64,000 bases of DNA, taken from Salinibacter grassmerensis. GTDB taxonomy: Bacteria; Bacteroidota; Rhodothermia; Rhodothermales; Salinibacteraceae. The position numbers and the translations under genes are program-made. The DNA lies in NCBI RefSeq assembly GCF_947077765.1, contig NZ_CAMTTF010000001.1:124001-188000 (forward strand), given 5' to 3'. Below the pieces are notes generated by a model. That model saw only the letters and a list, made by a program, of their open reading frames with translations. It was not told the DNA's origin and made no database searches. Within the stretch, counting starts at the first letter, position 1. Each line of letters begins with the position of its first letter. Positions 36,260 through 45,472 of this stretch are shown one piece after another.

Positions 36260-36696
36260 CGGGGAGAAGGACGTCAGGAAATGAAGCCGGAAGACAGGTC
36301 AGTGCACGGAGTTTCCCTTTCGGCCGTTGGCCTGCTAGCGGACCCCGCGCCACTTGCAGGTTGAGTTTGACGGCTGGGTCCGGCCGCGGCAGGGTCAATG
36401 GCGGTGGGGGAGGAGAGTCCCTGATGACCCAAGGCAGTGTGGATCTGAGTAGGACCGCTACTCGGAAGCGAGACCCCCGCAACGGCGCGGCCACTGGTAT
36501 TGTCCGACAAGGGGCAGTCCTGCTCTGAAGGCACCTTGCGTGGGTTTTTTTCTCGGTAAACTGGTCTCCGGAACTCTCATCGTAAGGAGGCGAGGGGAGT
36601 GCCCATCCCGCACAGCATACGTTCTGAGGCCCATCCTATTTCCGAGTCCACACGGGCCCGACCGGTGGGGATTCCGAGCCTGAATAGGCGAGTGGA

Positions 36697-36861
36697 CTAT
36701 TTCTCCGCCGTGGAACTGCCCTCTTTCTTGTGCCCTTCTGTAGAGGGCTCGCACACAGTGCGCACGGGCTGCCTCCGTGCTGGCTTCCACATGTGCCACT
36801 GGCTTTTGATGCTGCGCATCTTCCGCAGTGTCGGGGTAAATCTGCTCAGGAATTTGTCCAT
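36697..36861 (-). CDS. Possible tiny protein, paralogue of the next one
   Basis: 54 aa from ATG 36861. It begins MDKFLSRFTPTLRKMRSIKS, continues QWHMWKPARRQPV and ends in a charged tail. The second tiny frame, about 160 bp upstream in the same direction, begins MSEFLNGLSLSLR and also contains RSIKNRW. The shared M-x-x-FL...LR...RSIK-x-x-W pattern and tandem order suggest a duplicated small gene. Strongly basic; no family recognised. Confidence 0.35.
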   Translation of the reverse strand: MDKFLSRFTPTLRKMRSIKSQWHMWKPARRQPVRTVCEPSTEGHKKEGSSTAEK

Positions 36862-37018
36862 GGGGGACTCAATTTGTGAAAGGCGAAATGAATAAGGGCC
36901 CGAAACCGTGGGGATTGTCCCAAAAGACGACGTCCGGCACGGCAGCGTCGGGTCCGGGGCAACGTGGGCCTGCAAACCGGAGAAGTCCCTACCGGCAGGC
37001 CTCCGATGAGGAGCCGTG

Positions 37019-37198
37019 TTACCTCCGATCGTCCGCGTGGGGCTTGGGCCCGCCGATCGTCTGGCCGCCCACCGCTCCCGACTGCCATCGGTTTTTAATG
37101 CTGCGGACTGTTCCCGGCGCGGGAGCGCTTAGCGAGAGGACTCGTCGTGGCGAAAGGGCTCGCAACGACAGGGAGAGTCCGTTCAGGAACTCGCTCAT
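37019..37198 (-). CDS. Possible tiny protein, paralogue of the previous one
   Basis: 59 aa from ATG 37198: MSEFLNGLSLSLRALSPRR, then VRSIKNRWQSGAVGGQTIG and a basic end. It shares the M-x-x-FL...LR...RSIK-x-x-W pattern with the frame at 36697-36861. Without homologues it cannot be separated firmly from noncoding DNA. Confidence 0.33.
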   Translation of the reverse strand: MSEFLNGLSLSLRALSPRRVLSLSAPAPGTVRSIKNRWQSGAVGGQTIGGPKPHADDRR

Positions 37199-37821
37199 GT
37201 AAGTGGGCAGAGGTCGAGAGAGTGAAGACCCAGAAAGCGGAGGCTGAGAAGGAGAGGGCTGAGGACGTAGGGACTGGGAAATAGGCACGCGGGGAGCGGG
37301 TAAGAAAAAGTGCGGGGGAAGAAGTTCTTGCTGAGGACTGTCGTCCGACTTCTTTTGTATGACGGTAGACTCCCCTCTGCCGTTGTCACTACCTTGTGAG
37401 AAAAGGGCTTTTGCCGCCGGAGTTACCGCGGGATACATGCTCTCTTGTTGCTCTCTCCGTCTGCTACGCCTCTTCTACGGGCCATTTTGTCTCCGGTAGC
37501 GACTGCATTCTTCCAGATCTTCCACCGCCGCAGAGCCGCGCCGCATCGTGGAGCAGACGCCCGATGAGGCAAATGCCTGCTGAGGCAGCCGACCGTGGTG
37601 GCGCCCGCTCTCTCAGGCCGGAGGGCTTGGGGGCTTCGCCTGCTCCGTGGGAGGGGCTTCGTTTTGTTGGACGTGCGGGCCCCAACGCGAGAACCGGTCC
37701 GCCTGAGGACCCCGTGCCGGGTCGGCGGCCCGGCGCCGGACGGCCTCCGTGAACCCGGCAGGGGGGCTGCCGCTTTGAGATACCCCGTGTTTGCGTCCGC
37801 GCTTATCCCGTCGTCCCCCCA

Positions 37822-39222
37822 ATGCCTGACTACCGTCGTGGCTTCGAGAGCCTCCGCCAAGAACTCCACGAGCCGTCCCTGCCGGTGGACGGGGAGTGGC
37901 CGGAGTGGCTGGAAGGCACCCTCATCCGCAACGGCCCGGCACAATTTGAAGTGGGGGACGAGGACTACAACCACTGGTTCGACGGCCACGCGATGCTGCA
38001 CGCGTTCCGGATGCGGGACGGGGCCGTGGCGTACCGCAACCGGTTCGTGGAGTCAAAAAGCCGCACGGAGGCGCTGGAGGAGGGGCAAATCGCGCGATCT
38101 GAGTTTGCGACAGACCCCTGCATGTCGCTCTTCGGGCGGGTGATGAGCCTGTTCAACCCTGCGCCCACGGACAACGCGAGCATCAACGTCGCCCGCCTGG
38201 ACGACCAGTACGTCGCGCTGACGGCCACGCCCCTGCCGGTGGCCTTCGACCCGGAGACGTTGGAGACGGCGGGGGTGGTGGAGTACGACGACGACGTGGA
38301 CGTGGACATGTCGACTCCGCATCCGCACATTGAGCCCGGCACGGGGCGCACGCTCGTCCACACCCTGTCCTTCGGGCGCCAGTGCCGGTACGGGATCTAC
38401 GGCGTGGAGGCGGGGGATAAGACGCGCCGCCGGGTCGCCACGCTGGACGTGGACCGCCCGAGCTACATGCACAGCTTTGGCATGTCGGAGCGCTACGTCA
38501 TCCTTTCGGAGTGGCCGCTCGTGGTGAACCCGACGGACCTGCTGCTTCGGGGACGGCCGTTCATCGAGAACTTTGAGTGGGAGCCGGAGCGGGGGACCCG
38601 GTTCCGCGTGCTGCGGAAGGCGGATGGCGCCGAGGTGGCGACCTGTGAGGCAGAGGCGGCGTTTGGGTTCCACCACGTCAATGCCTTCGAGCGGGACGGA
38701 GAGGTGGTCTGCGACATCGTCACGTATCCGGACGCGTCCGTCGTTGAGGACCTTGCCCTCGACCGGCTGCGGAGCGACGCCCCGTCGCGCGGCAGCGGGT
38801 ACCTGCGCCGCTACCGCCTGCCCCTCGACGGCGGGGCGGCCTCCTCCACGGTCCGGGGCGAGGACCGCATAGAGCTGCCGCGCATCCACGACGGCCCGGC
38901 GACGGGCCGCTCCTACCAGTACGTCTACGGCGTGGGGACGCGGGTGGAGGGGCAGTTTACGGACCAGCTCGTGAAGACCGACGTACCGGCGGGCACCACG
39001 CAGACCTGGCACGAGGAGGGAACGTACCCGAGCGAGCCGGTCTTCGTGGGCGCGCCAGACGGGGAGCGCGAAGACGACGGGGTCGTCCTGTCCGTAGTGC
39101 TGGACCCGGCCGCCCAGCAGTCGTTCCTGCTCGTCCTCGATGCGTCCTCCTTCACGGAGCGGGCACGGGCCGCCGTGCCTCACCCGATCCCGTTCGGGTT
39201 CCACGGGCAGTTCTTCGACTGA
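37822..39222 (+). CDS. Carotenoid cleavage oxygenase family protein
   Basis: 466 aa, the usual length. Starts with the family motif WLEGTLIRNGPAQFEVG and YNHWFDGHAMLHAFRM. The four iron-binding histidines can be placed: in TPHPHIE (167/169), SYMHSFGMS (217), FGFHHVNAF (284/285) and the C-terminal IPFGFHGQFF (461). These enzymes split carotenoids or related polyenes with O2 using a non-haem Fe(II) centre. In Salinibacter, retinal is needed for rhodopsins such as xanthorhodopsin, so retinal formation is an attractive role. The substrate cannot be read from the sequence. It stands alone and no signal peptide is present. Confidence 0.93.
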   Translation: MPDYRRGFESLRQELHEPSLPVDGEWPEWLEGTLIRNGPAQFEVGDEDYNHWFDGHAMLHAFRMRDGAVAYRNRFVESKSRTEALEEGQIARSEFATDPCMSLFGRVMSLFNPAPTDNASINVARLDDQYVALTATPLPVAFDPETLETAGVVEYDDDVDVDMSTPHPHIEPGTGRTLVHTLSFGRQCRYGIYGVEAGDKTRRRVATLDVDRPSYMHSFGMSERYVILSEWPLVVNPTDLLLRGRPFIENFEWEPERGTRFRVLRKADGAEVATCEAEAAFGFHHVNAFERDGEVVCDIVTYPDASVVEDLALDRLRSDAPSRGSGYLRRYRLPLDGGAASSTVRGEDRIELPRIHDGPATGRSYQYVYGVGTRVEGQFTDQLVKTDVPAGTTQTWHEEGTYPSEPVFVGAPDGEREDDGVVLSVVLDPAAQQSFLLVLDASSFTERARAAVPHPIPFGFHGQFFD

Positions 39223-39407
39223 GGTCGCCGGGGGCCGAGGCCCTTAGGGAAGACTCTTCGCCTGAAGCCCTCCAGGCAGAGCGTGCGGCGGAGGGCAGCG
39301 CGACGGGAAATGTCCTTGGGGGTACAGTCTGAGGGAATCCTTCCCAGCCCCGCATTAGTTTCTAGTAGTCTCCGTCCCTATTGCGACCACCCCGCTTCCC
39401 GGTTCTC

Positions 39408-40124
39408 ATGGCCGATCCGCCCGACACCCTAAAGTATTTCCACAAAGAGCCGGCGGTCCTAGAGCCGGTCGTGTCGGGCCGCAACCCCGACGCCCGGCGC
39501 CGGCGGGAGCGGTCCGATGTGCCGTCCGACGAGGCCATCCTGCACGGCGATCCCTTTGAGACGGAGAGAACCGAGGACGCGACCGTCTACCGCGGGTACC
39601 TCGCAGGTACGAACCATGCGCAGGGCCGGGTGGGCCTCACTGCGCTTCGCCGCCCGTCCGAGGCGTTCGTGGCGCCCATCTTGGACGCCATCGGAGGGGC
39701 CTGGTGGGCGCGCAGCGGCACAGACGGGCAGGTGGAGGCCCTCGGCTCCGACGCGGCTCGGCGCGTCCTCCAGGATCCCGGCTCCACGCGGGTGCTCGTG
39801 ACAGCAGACGCCCCGGTGCCTGACGACCTCATCGCCGAGGCGGCTGTGCGGGAGCCGGACCGTGCCCGCCCCGCGCTGTCGGCCCTGCTCGACGCGGCCC
39901 AGGTTGCCTTTTTCCCGGCGTCGGCCCACGACGGGCACGACTGGCGCCTCTGGTCGGTGGCGCCGATGCAGCGGCGGCTCACGGACGCGTTTCGGGACCG
40001 CCCCGTTTCGGGAACGCGGCGGTTTGCGATTCCCGCCGCGAAGGCGCGGTCCGAGTCCAAATTCTACTTCGACATGTGGCGCCCTGACGACGCCGAACTC
40101 CCGGCGTACGTCGACGAGGTGTGA
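39408..40124 (+). CDS. Conserved-looking hypothetical protein
   Basis: 238 aa from ATG 39408 (a TTG nine codons upstream is possible). Soluble and acidic, with an alternating alpha/beta character: RVGLTALRRPSEAFVAPILDAIGG, STRVLVTADAPVPDDLIAEAAV, SALLDAAQVAFFP and a C-terminal KARSESKFYFDMWRP. No signal peptide or membrane helix. No family recognised. Codon use fits a genuine gene. Confidence 0.72.
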   Translation: MADPPDTLKYFHKEPAVLEPVVSGRNPDARRRRERSDVPSDEAILHGDPFETERTEDATVYRGYLAGTNHAQGRVGLTALRRPSEAFVAPILDAIGGAWWARSGTDGQVEALGSDAARRVLQDPGSTRVLVTADAPVPDDLIAEAAVREPDRARPALSALLDAAQVAFFPASAHDGHDWRLWSVAPMQRRLTDAFRDRPVSGTRRFAIPAAKARSESKFYFDMWRPDDAELPAYVDEV

Positions 40125-40436
40125 GGGCTCAGAGGCCGGTCTCTTGGGGAGGGAAGTCGCCCCTTGGCGCTGGCCCCGGCACAACTGTCCCACGTCGGTC
40201 CTGGGCTTCCGGCGTGGGAGACCACAGCGTGGACGAGCAGGCAGGTTCTTAGAGGCCGGCTCGGCAGGGAGGCTTCCCGGAGCAAGAATGGCCCTCACAA
40301 GAAGAGCCAAGAGGGATAAGGTTCAGACGCGGGCATGGACGCGGGCACAAGCAGAGCGTGAAGAAGGCCCCGTTTCTCAGAGTAGCAGGCCACAGCACAG
40401 CCCCAACTATACTGCCTCACTCGTGCCGCTCCGCCC

Positions 40437-40655
40437 ATGGAAGACGCAACGCCGGACGCGAGCCCGACCGAGTTTGCCCTGACGCTCTTCTTCGCGATCG
40501 TGACGGCCGTAGCGATCGGGGTTCAGGCCCGTCCTCTGCTCGGGGGGACTATGGCCCAGGACCTTACGCGCATGCTTCTGTCCGGGGCGGCGGGGGCACT
40601 GATCGCGTGGTTCCTGTGGCGGTACCGGAAAGGGGACTACACGTCGGACCGTTGA
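40437..40655 (+). CDS. Small two-helix membrane protein
   Basis: 72 aa. Two hydrophobic helices (about 13-29 and 45-62) joined by a short loop, with a charged tail (WRYRKGDYTSDR) that should be cytoplasmic. No family recognised. Confidence 0.65.
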   Translation: MEDATPDASPTEFALTLFFAIVTAVAIGVQARPLLGGTMAQDLTRMLLSGAAGALIAWFLWRYRKGDYTSDR

Positions 40656-40810
40656 CGTGCGTCTCGACTTGCGGACTGGCGCACACGACGAACAGAAGGG
40701 CAATCGCGAAGCGATTCTCTTTCTCAAGTCCCCCGTGAGAACGCGAGAGAGGCCTCATCTCCTTCCCGGTGGTTTGTCTCTCGGAGGCGGCGCCCGATCC
40801 GTTCCGGCTG

Positions 40811-41737
40811 TCAGAGCTGCTCCACCTGGTAGCCGTTTTCCCGCAGTAACTCCACCAGGCCGTTCCCGCCGACGACGTGCCCCGCCCCGACCACGATCAT
40901 TGGAAGCCCCTCCGCCCCCAGCATTTCTGTGAGACGGGACATCCAGGTCTCGTTGCGCTCGGTAATCAGCCGTTCGTAGAGCGCCGGGGCGTCGTTTTGC
41001 ATCTGTTCGACCATCATTTCTTCGATGCCGCCGGCGTTGCCGGTTTTCCAGTAGCGCACGATCTTGTCGAAGTTCTCGACGGTCCGGTCGGCCTTCTCCA
41101 GGCTCTGGCGTAGGTAATCTTCCTGCCTCTCCGGCGGCAGGTCGTCAAAAAACCGCATCTGCTCTTCGGCCGTTTCCAGGGCCCGGACCGGCGTACCTGC
41201 CTTCTTGGCCTTGTCAAAGAAGTGCCGATCAAGGCCCTGATTTTGCGAATAGCCAGCCTTCTGCATTTGCCTCGTCGGCACCATGATCGAAACCATCCAC
41301 GGCTCCATGCGCTGCATCTGCGCAAGGTTCAGACCGATCTTTTCGGCGCGCTTCTCCAGCATCGCGTAGGTCTCGGCGGGGAGCTCCTTTTCGAGCGTTG
41401 TGCCGGGTGGGTAGAGCGCGAGCTCGCGGACGAGGGTTTGCGCCTTCACCTGCATCGAGTCAAGGTTGGCCTCCAGGACGAGCATGTCGGCCTCCGAAAA
41501 CGCCTCCCCGAAGACCGGGTCCAAGGGGTAGGCGTCTTTCTTCATCACGTGCACCGAGCCGACGAGGTATCCCTCGGTTTCGTTTGCCTCGGAAGCGACG
41601 CGCCAGAGCATGTGAGGCGTCGCGCTTTCCTCCTGGGCACAGGCAGGCTGAGTGAGAGCAGGGCCCACCAGGACCGCGGCGATCAACAGACAGAGAGCCC
41701 GGCCTAGGCCGTATCGAGAAGGTGTAGAGGTGCTCAT
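40811..41737 (-). CDS. TraB/GumN family protein
   Basis: 308 aa. Signal peptide to about ACAQ (residue 35). The motif YLVGSVHVMKKDAYPL (GxxH) near residue 60 and the C-terminal PMIVVGAGHVVGGNGLVELL (GxGH) frame a helical middle with conserved MQRMEPWMVSIM. This is the pattern of TraB/PrgY/GumN proteins, proposed to be metal-dependent peptidases or hydrolases. Periplasmic. An AT-rich palindrome lies about 45-60 bp upstream. Confidence 0.9.
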   Translation of the reverse strand: MSTSTPSRYGLGRALCLLIAAVLVGPALTQPACAQEESATPHMLWRVASEANETEGYLVGSVHVMKKDAYPLDPVFGEAFSEADMLVLEANLDSMQVKAQTLVRELALYPPGTTLEKELPAETYAMLEKRAEKIGLNLAQMQRMEPWMVSIMVPTRQMQKAGYSQNQGLDRHFFDKAKKAGTPVRALETAEEQMRFFDDLPPERQEDYLRQSLEKADRTVENFDKIVRYWKTGNAGGIEEMMVEQMQNDAPALYERLITERNETWMSRLTEMLGAEGLPMIVVGAGHVVGGNGLVELLRENGYQVEQL

Positions 41738-41779
41738 GTGGAAGAGTGGAGGACTGTCAGAATGGGAGCCGCGAACGAT

Positions 41780-41796
41780 TTTTGTATTCTACAAAA
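41780..41796. promoter_or_regulatory. AT-rich palindrome upstream of the TraB-like gene
   Basis: TTTTGTA-ttc-TACAAAA, 7-bp arms, perfect. It lies 43-59 bp upstream of the TraB-like start on the minus strand. It overlaps an element (TATTTTG on the minus strand) that resembles the Bacteroidota -7 box (TAnnTTTG). It could be an operator or part of the promoter. Confidence 0.4.
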
Positions 41797-42212
41797 TAAA
41801 AACGGAAACGCAAAGTCGTCTCTTCAGATGGGCAACTCTCGGGGCGGCTGCCCCAAAGCCCCCCACCGCGAGAACATGAGGGAGGCGGGGGTGCGTGCTC
41901 CGTACGGGCGGGCTGTCTTGCAGGTGCAGTCAATCTGTCTTGTCCACCAAGCGGTGCTCCAGAATGCCTGGCCTGCCCCACGCGCGAACGCAGGCCGTTT
42001 TCTCAGACGCCAACGGGGACTCAAAAAACGGAAGAGTCCCGAAAGGCTTTGACGGGGCGGGTTCGCAGACGCGTCACGGGAATGCAAAAATGGCCGCGAC
42101 GACCCCAAACCCGATGGCCAATTTCCGAGGGCCATTGCCCGTGGCGACCGTGCTGGACGAGAGGGAGATGGTCGGGCCGGAGCCTCATACGCAACGCGCC
42201 CCAATCTCAGAA

Positions 42213-44069
42213 TTACTCGTTGGCGTCGCCGGAGAGGGAAAAGTCCGGTGCTCGATAGTTCACATCGAGGGCGTCAAGGCGTCGGAGGTGGGTCGTCAGA
42301 CGCGCCCGAAAGTGATCCCACCGACGGGCCGATTCTGGGCTCCACACGATTTCCGACAGGGCCAGTGCCCGCGGGTAGGCCATGTATTCGACCTTCTCGG
42401 GCGTGTTGATGTATTCGGTCCATACGTTTGCCTGTGCGCCGATGATGTGCCGCGTGGCCTCGGTCCCGAGCGAGTCAGGAACGGGGTCGTAGGCGTACAC
42501 GTCGCGGAGCGTCGTCAAGCCTCCAATGGCCAGGGGCTCGCTGCCCGGGTCAGCCTGGTAGTAATCAAAATAAAGCGCACGGGTGGGCGTCATGATCGCG
42601 TTCTGTCCCTGACGGGCCGCCTCAATGCCTCCCTCGGTGCCCCGCCACGACATAACGGTCGCGCCGGGCGGAAGGCCCCCTTCCAAAATCTCGTCCCAAC
42701 CGACCAGCGTCCGTCCGCGCTCGTTCAAAAAATTCCCGAAGCGACGGATAAAGTAGCTCTGGAGCTCGTTTTCCCCGGCGAGCCCCTCACGATCAATCAC
42801 TGCCTGTGCAACGGCGCTCTCCGTCCAGTGCTCTTTGGGCGCCTCGTCTCCCCCGATGTGGATGCGTTCGCTCGGAAACAGCTCCATGACCTCCACGAGC
42901 ACGTTCTCGAGGAACGTGAAGGTCTTTTCTTTGGGGCAGTAGATCTGCTCGTGGACGCCCCACGTGGTCGCCACGGTGTAGGATGAGTCGGCGACGCTCG
43001 TGCACCCCATCTCGGGGTACGCCGCCAGGGCTGCCCGGGCATGCCCCGGCATCTCAATTTCGGGAACCACCGTCACGTGCCGCTCCCGGGCGTACTGCAC
43101 GATTTCCCGCACCTCCTCCTGCGTGTAGTACCCACAATATTCAGAGCCGTCGTAGGTCCCTGCCTCGTAATGGCCAACCATCGACGAGTCGCGGCACGCC
43201 CCAACGCTGGTGAGCCGGGGATACTGCTCGATTTCGATGCGCCAGCCCTGGTCCTCGGTCAGATGCCAGTGAAAGGTGTCAAGCTTGTGGAGCGCCAGCA
43301 GGTCGATGTACCTCTTGATGAACGACACGGGGAAGAGATGGCGCCCCACGTCCAGGTGCATTCCGCGATAGGAAAAGCGCGGGGCGTCCTCGATCTGGAC
43401 GGCGGGCATCGCCCATTCGATGCGCTCGTCGTCGTGCCCAAGTCCCCGTTCTATTTGCGGCGGCAGGAGTTGTCGCAGCGTCTGCATGCCGTAGAAGAGC
43501 CCTTTGGCCGTCGGGGCGCGCACGACAACTGTGCGGGGCGTGACCGTCAGTTCGTAGCGGCCGTCCTCCTCCCCGCCGCCGGGCGTGTTGGTCGGACGAG
43601 TGTGACCCGGGCGGGGCGCGTCGTTTTCACTGGAGGCGTCCCCCTCGGTCAGGACAAAGGCAATCGTGTTGTCCGGCTGCGTGGAAGCGGGGCCCTCTGA
43701 CTCCGTCAGCGGGGCAACCCGCATCGGAAACACCGTGGCGTTGCGCACCCGCGTCGCGAATTTTTCGGCGGGCGCCCGTGCGTCCTGATTGTCCGGATCG
43801 GACACGAGAACGCGGGTGTCGCTGTCCAACGCGAAGGCGCCGTCTCGGGGCTCCAGCTGGCGCGGCCAGGGGACGATCGGATACCGCTCGCCCTCCTCAG
43901 CGGCCACAGAGTGCTGTGGCGTTGCCGGGGCGACGTCCTCCGCTGGTGGCTGTGTGTCCGTGCTCTGTTCGGCGGCGGTGCACCCCGCTCCCAGCAACAT
44001 TCCGGCACAGACGATGAACAAGACGAAGGGGGCATCCCTTCCGACGCGTGCGCACTCCGTGACTCGCAT
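42213..44069 (-). CDS. GH20 beta-N-acetylhexosaminidase, lipoprotein
   Basis: 618 aa from ATG 44069; a more upstream ATG would overlap the neighbouring gene and spoil the signal. Lipoprotein signal ending in LLGAGC. N-terminal GH20b domain (about 60-200, YPIVPWPRQLEPRDGAFAL), then the TIM barrel starting at FSYRGMHLDVGRHLFPVSFI. The catalytic pair is in HIGGDEAPKEHW (Asp408-Glu409; substrate-assisted catalysis using the N-acetyl group). Other barrel motifs are HWHLTEDQGWRIEI and VVPEIEMPGHARAAL. It removes terminal GlcNAc or GalNAc residues from glycans outside the inner membrane. It lies 77 bp downstream of the GH109-like gene on the same strand, so the two probably form an operon for amino-sugar glycans. 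Confidence 0.94.
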   Translation of the reverse strand: MRVTECARVGRDAPFVLFIVCAGMLLGAGCTAAEQSTDTQPPAEDVAPATPQHSVAAEEGERYPIVPWPRQLEPRDGAFALDSDTRVLVSDPDNQDARAPAEKFATRVRNATVFPMRVAPLTESEGPASTQPDNTIAFVLTEGDASSENDAPRPGHTRPTNTPGGGEEDGRYELTVTPRTVVVRAPTAKGLFYGMQTLRQLLPPQIERGLGHDDERIEWAMPAVQIEDAPRFSYRGMHLDVGRHLFPVSFIKRYIDLLALHKLDTFHWHLTEDQGWRIEIEQYPRLTSVGACRDSSMVGHYEAGTYDGSEYCGYYTQEEVREIVQYARERHVTVVPEIEMPGHARAALAAYPEMGCTSVADSSYTVATTWGVHEQIYCPKEKTFTFLENVLVEVMELFPSERIHIGGDEAPKEHWTESAVAQAVIDREGLAGENELQSYFIRRFGNFLNERGRTLVGWDEILEGGLPPGATVMSWRGTEGGIEAARQGQNAIMTPTRALYFDYYQADPGSEPLAIGGLTTLRDVYAYDPVPDSLGTEATRHIIGAQANVWTEYINTPEKVEYMAYPRALALSEIVWSPESARRWDHFRARLTTHLRRLDALDVNYRAPDFSLSGDANE

Positions 44070-44146
44070 GGGGGTGTTCAAAATTGTGACCGTATACGTT
44101 CGAATTGAAAAGCAGAGGCATTCAGCGAGGCGCTTCCACGCCCCCA

Positions 44147-45472
44147 TCAAAATTCACCGTCCGGGTCGAAGGAGCGCCCCTCGGTCATCCAGCGGCCGTC
44201 GGTAAAGTCCGGGATGGCCACCGGCGCCCCGCCCTGTTCGATCGACCGCTCGGACAGGGGACTCAGCACGCTCCACGTCGCGGCGTCGTACACGTCGATT
44301 GGCGGCGCTACGTCCCGCTTGACCGACTCCACGAGGGCGTTCCGGACAAAGTAGTCCATGCCTCCGTGCCCGGAGTCCTCCGCCTCCGCCTCGTACCGCG
44401 ACCACAGTTCGGCGTCGAACTCGCTTTGGTACTGCTCCCAGTCCTCCCACCGGTGGGCCGGGCTCCGTCCTTCGACGTGCACGCTCTGGTTGTCAACCGT
44501 CCAGAGCCCATCGGTGCCCTGCATCCGAAACCCCAGGGAGTAGGGCCGGGGCAGGCTGGTGTCGTGCGTCATGACGATGGACTCCCCGTTGGCCGTCGTG
44601 ATTGTGCTGGTCACGATGTCGCCCTGCGCGAAGTTGACGTCGGCCTTCGGATGATCCGCTCCGCCCTCCTCGACGATGTGGTCGCGCATGCCTCGGGCCT
44701 TCGTGGCGGTTGAGGTGAGCCGCTCGAACCGGTTTCCGCTATTGATGTCGAGCCAATGGGCCACCGGCCCAATGCCGTGCGTGGTGTACAGGTCTCCGTT
44801 CCGCTTCGTGTAGTGCTCGGTGCGCCAACTGGACACGCTTCCAGTGCCCGGCCCGAACGAGGCGCTGTCGTCAAACAGGTACGGAAGGAGGCTGTGCTGA
44901 TAGCCACAGCGACAATGGATGGGCTCCCCAAACAGCCCGTTGCGGACCATTTTGAGGACGGCCATCACGTCGCGGCGGTAGCAGACGTTCTCCAGCATCA
45001 TGCAGCGCGACCCGGTCCGCTCGGCGGTGTGGACCAGGTCCCAGCATCCCTCCACGGTCGTCGCGGCCGGCACTTCAAGCCCTACAAACAAGCCGGACTC
45101 CATCGCCTCGACGGCCATGGGGACGTGCCAGAGCCACGGCGTGGAGATCAAGACCCCGTTGAGGTCGCCGCGGGAGAGGAGGGCCCGGTAAGCGCGATCG
45201 CCCTCCCCGTATCCCTCTGGGCGGGACCGACCGGACTGCTGAACGAGATTGAGCGCCCGGGCGAGGTTCTCCGAGTTGACGTCGCACACCGCCGGCACCT
45301 CGACGTCGTCCCGCTGAATGAGCCCTCGGAGGTGAGACGTCCCGCGGGCCCCCACCCCAATGAGACCGAGGCGCACAGACTCTTCCCGGGTCTGTTGGAC
45401 TCCACTGAAGGGCGCGAGCGACACGCCCAGCCCCGCCGCGGCGGTCGTCTGCAAAAATGATCGTCGATCCAT
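44147..45472 (-). CDS. Gfo/Idh/MocA oxidoreductase, GH109 (alpha-N-acetylgalactosaminidase)-like, Tat-exported
   Basis: 441 aa from ATG 45472, giving a Tat signal (MDRRSFLQTTAAAGLG). Rossmann NAD(P) motif GLIGVGARGTSHL, the EVPAA motif (where EKP is usual in the superfamily), then the C-terminal domain with WRTEHYTKRNGDLYTTHG and GIGPVAHWLDINSGNRFE. These resemble GH109 enzymes, which use tightly bound NAD+ to cleave alpha-GalNAc by a redox mechanism. The pairing with a GH20 gene supports a role in amino-sugar glycan use. Other Gfo/Idh/MocA dehydrogenase functions cannot be excluded. Confidence 0.87.
   Translation of the reverse strand: MDRRSFLQTTAAAGLGVSLAPFSGVQQTREESVRLGLIGVGARGTSHLRGLIQRDDVEVPAVCDVNSENLARALNLVQQSGRSRPEGYGEGDRAYRALLSRGDLNGVLISTPWLWHVPMAVEAMESGLFVGLEVPAATTVEGCWDLVHTAERTGSRCMMLENVCYRRDVMAVLKMVRNGLFGEPIHCRCGYQHSLLPYLFDDSASFGPGTGSVSSWRTEHYTKRNGDLYTTHGIGPVAHWLDINSGNRFERLTSTATKARGMRDHIVEEGGADHPKADVNFAQGDIVTSTITTANGESIVMTHDTSLPRPYSLGFRMQGTDGLWTVDNQSVHVEGRSPAHRWEDWEQYQSEFDAELWSRYEAEAEDSGHGGMDYFVRNALVESVKRDVAPPIDVYDAATWSVLSPLSERSIEQGGAPVAIPDFTDGRWMTEGRSFDPDGEF

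Larger units (their letters stand above)
36260..37821. other. Long gene-poor interval (1.56 kb)
   Basis: Holds only two tiny possible genes on the minus strand (36697-36861 and 37019-37198). The stretch at about 37200-37330 is strongly purine-rich on the plus strand. Nothing else is recognisable. Confidence 0.4.
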
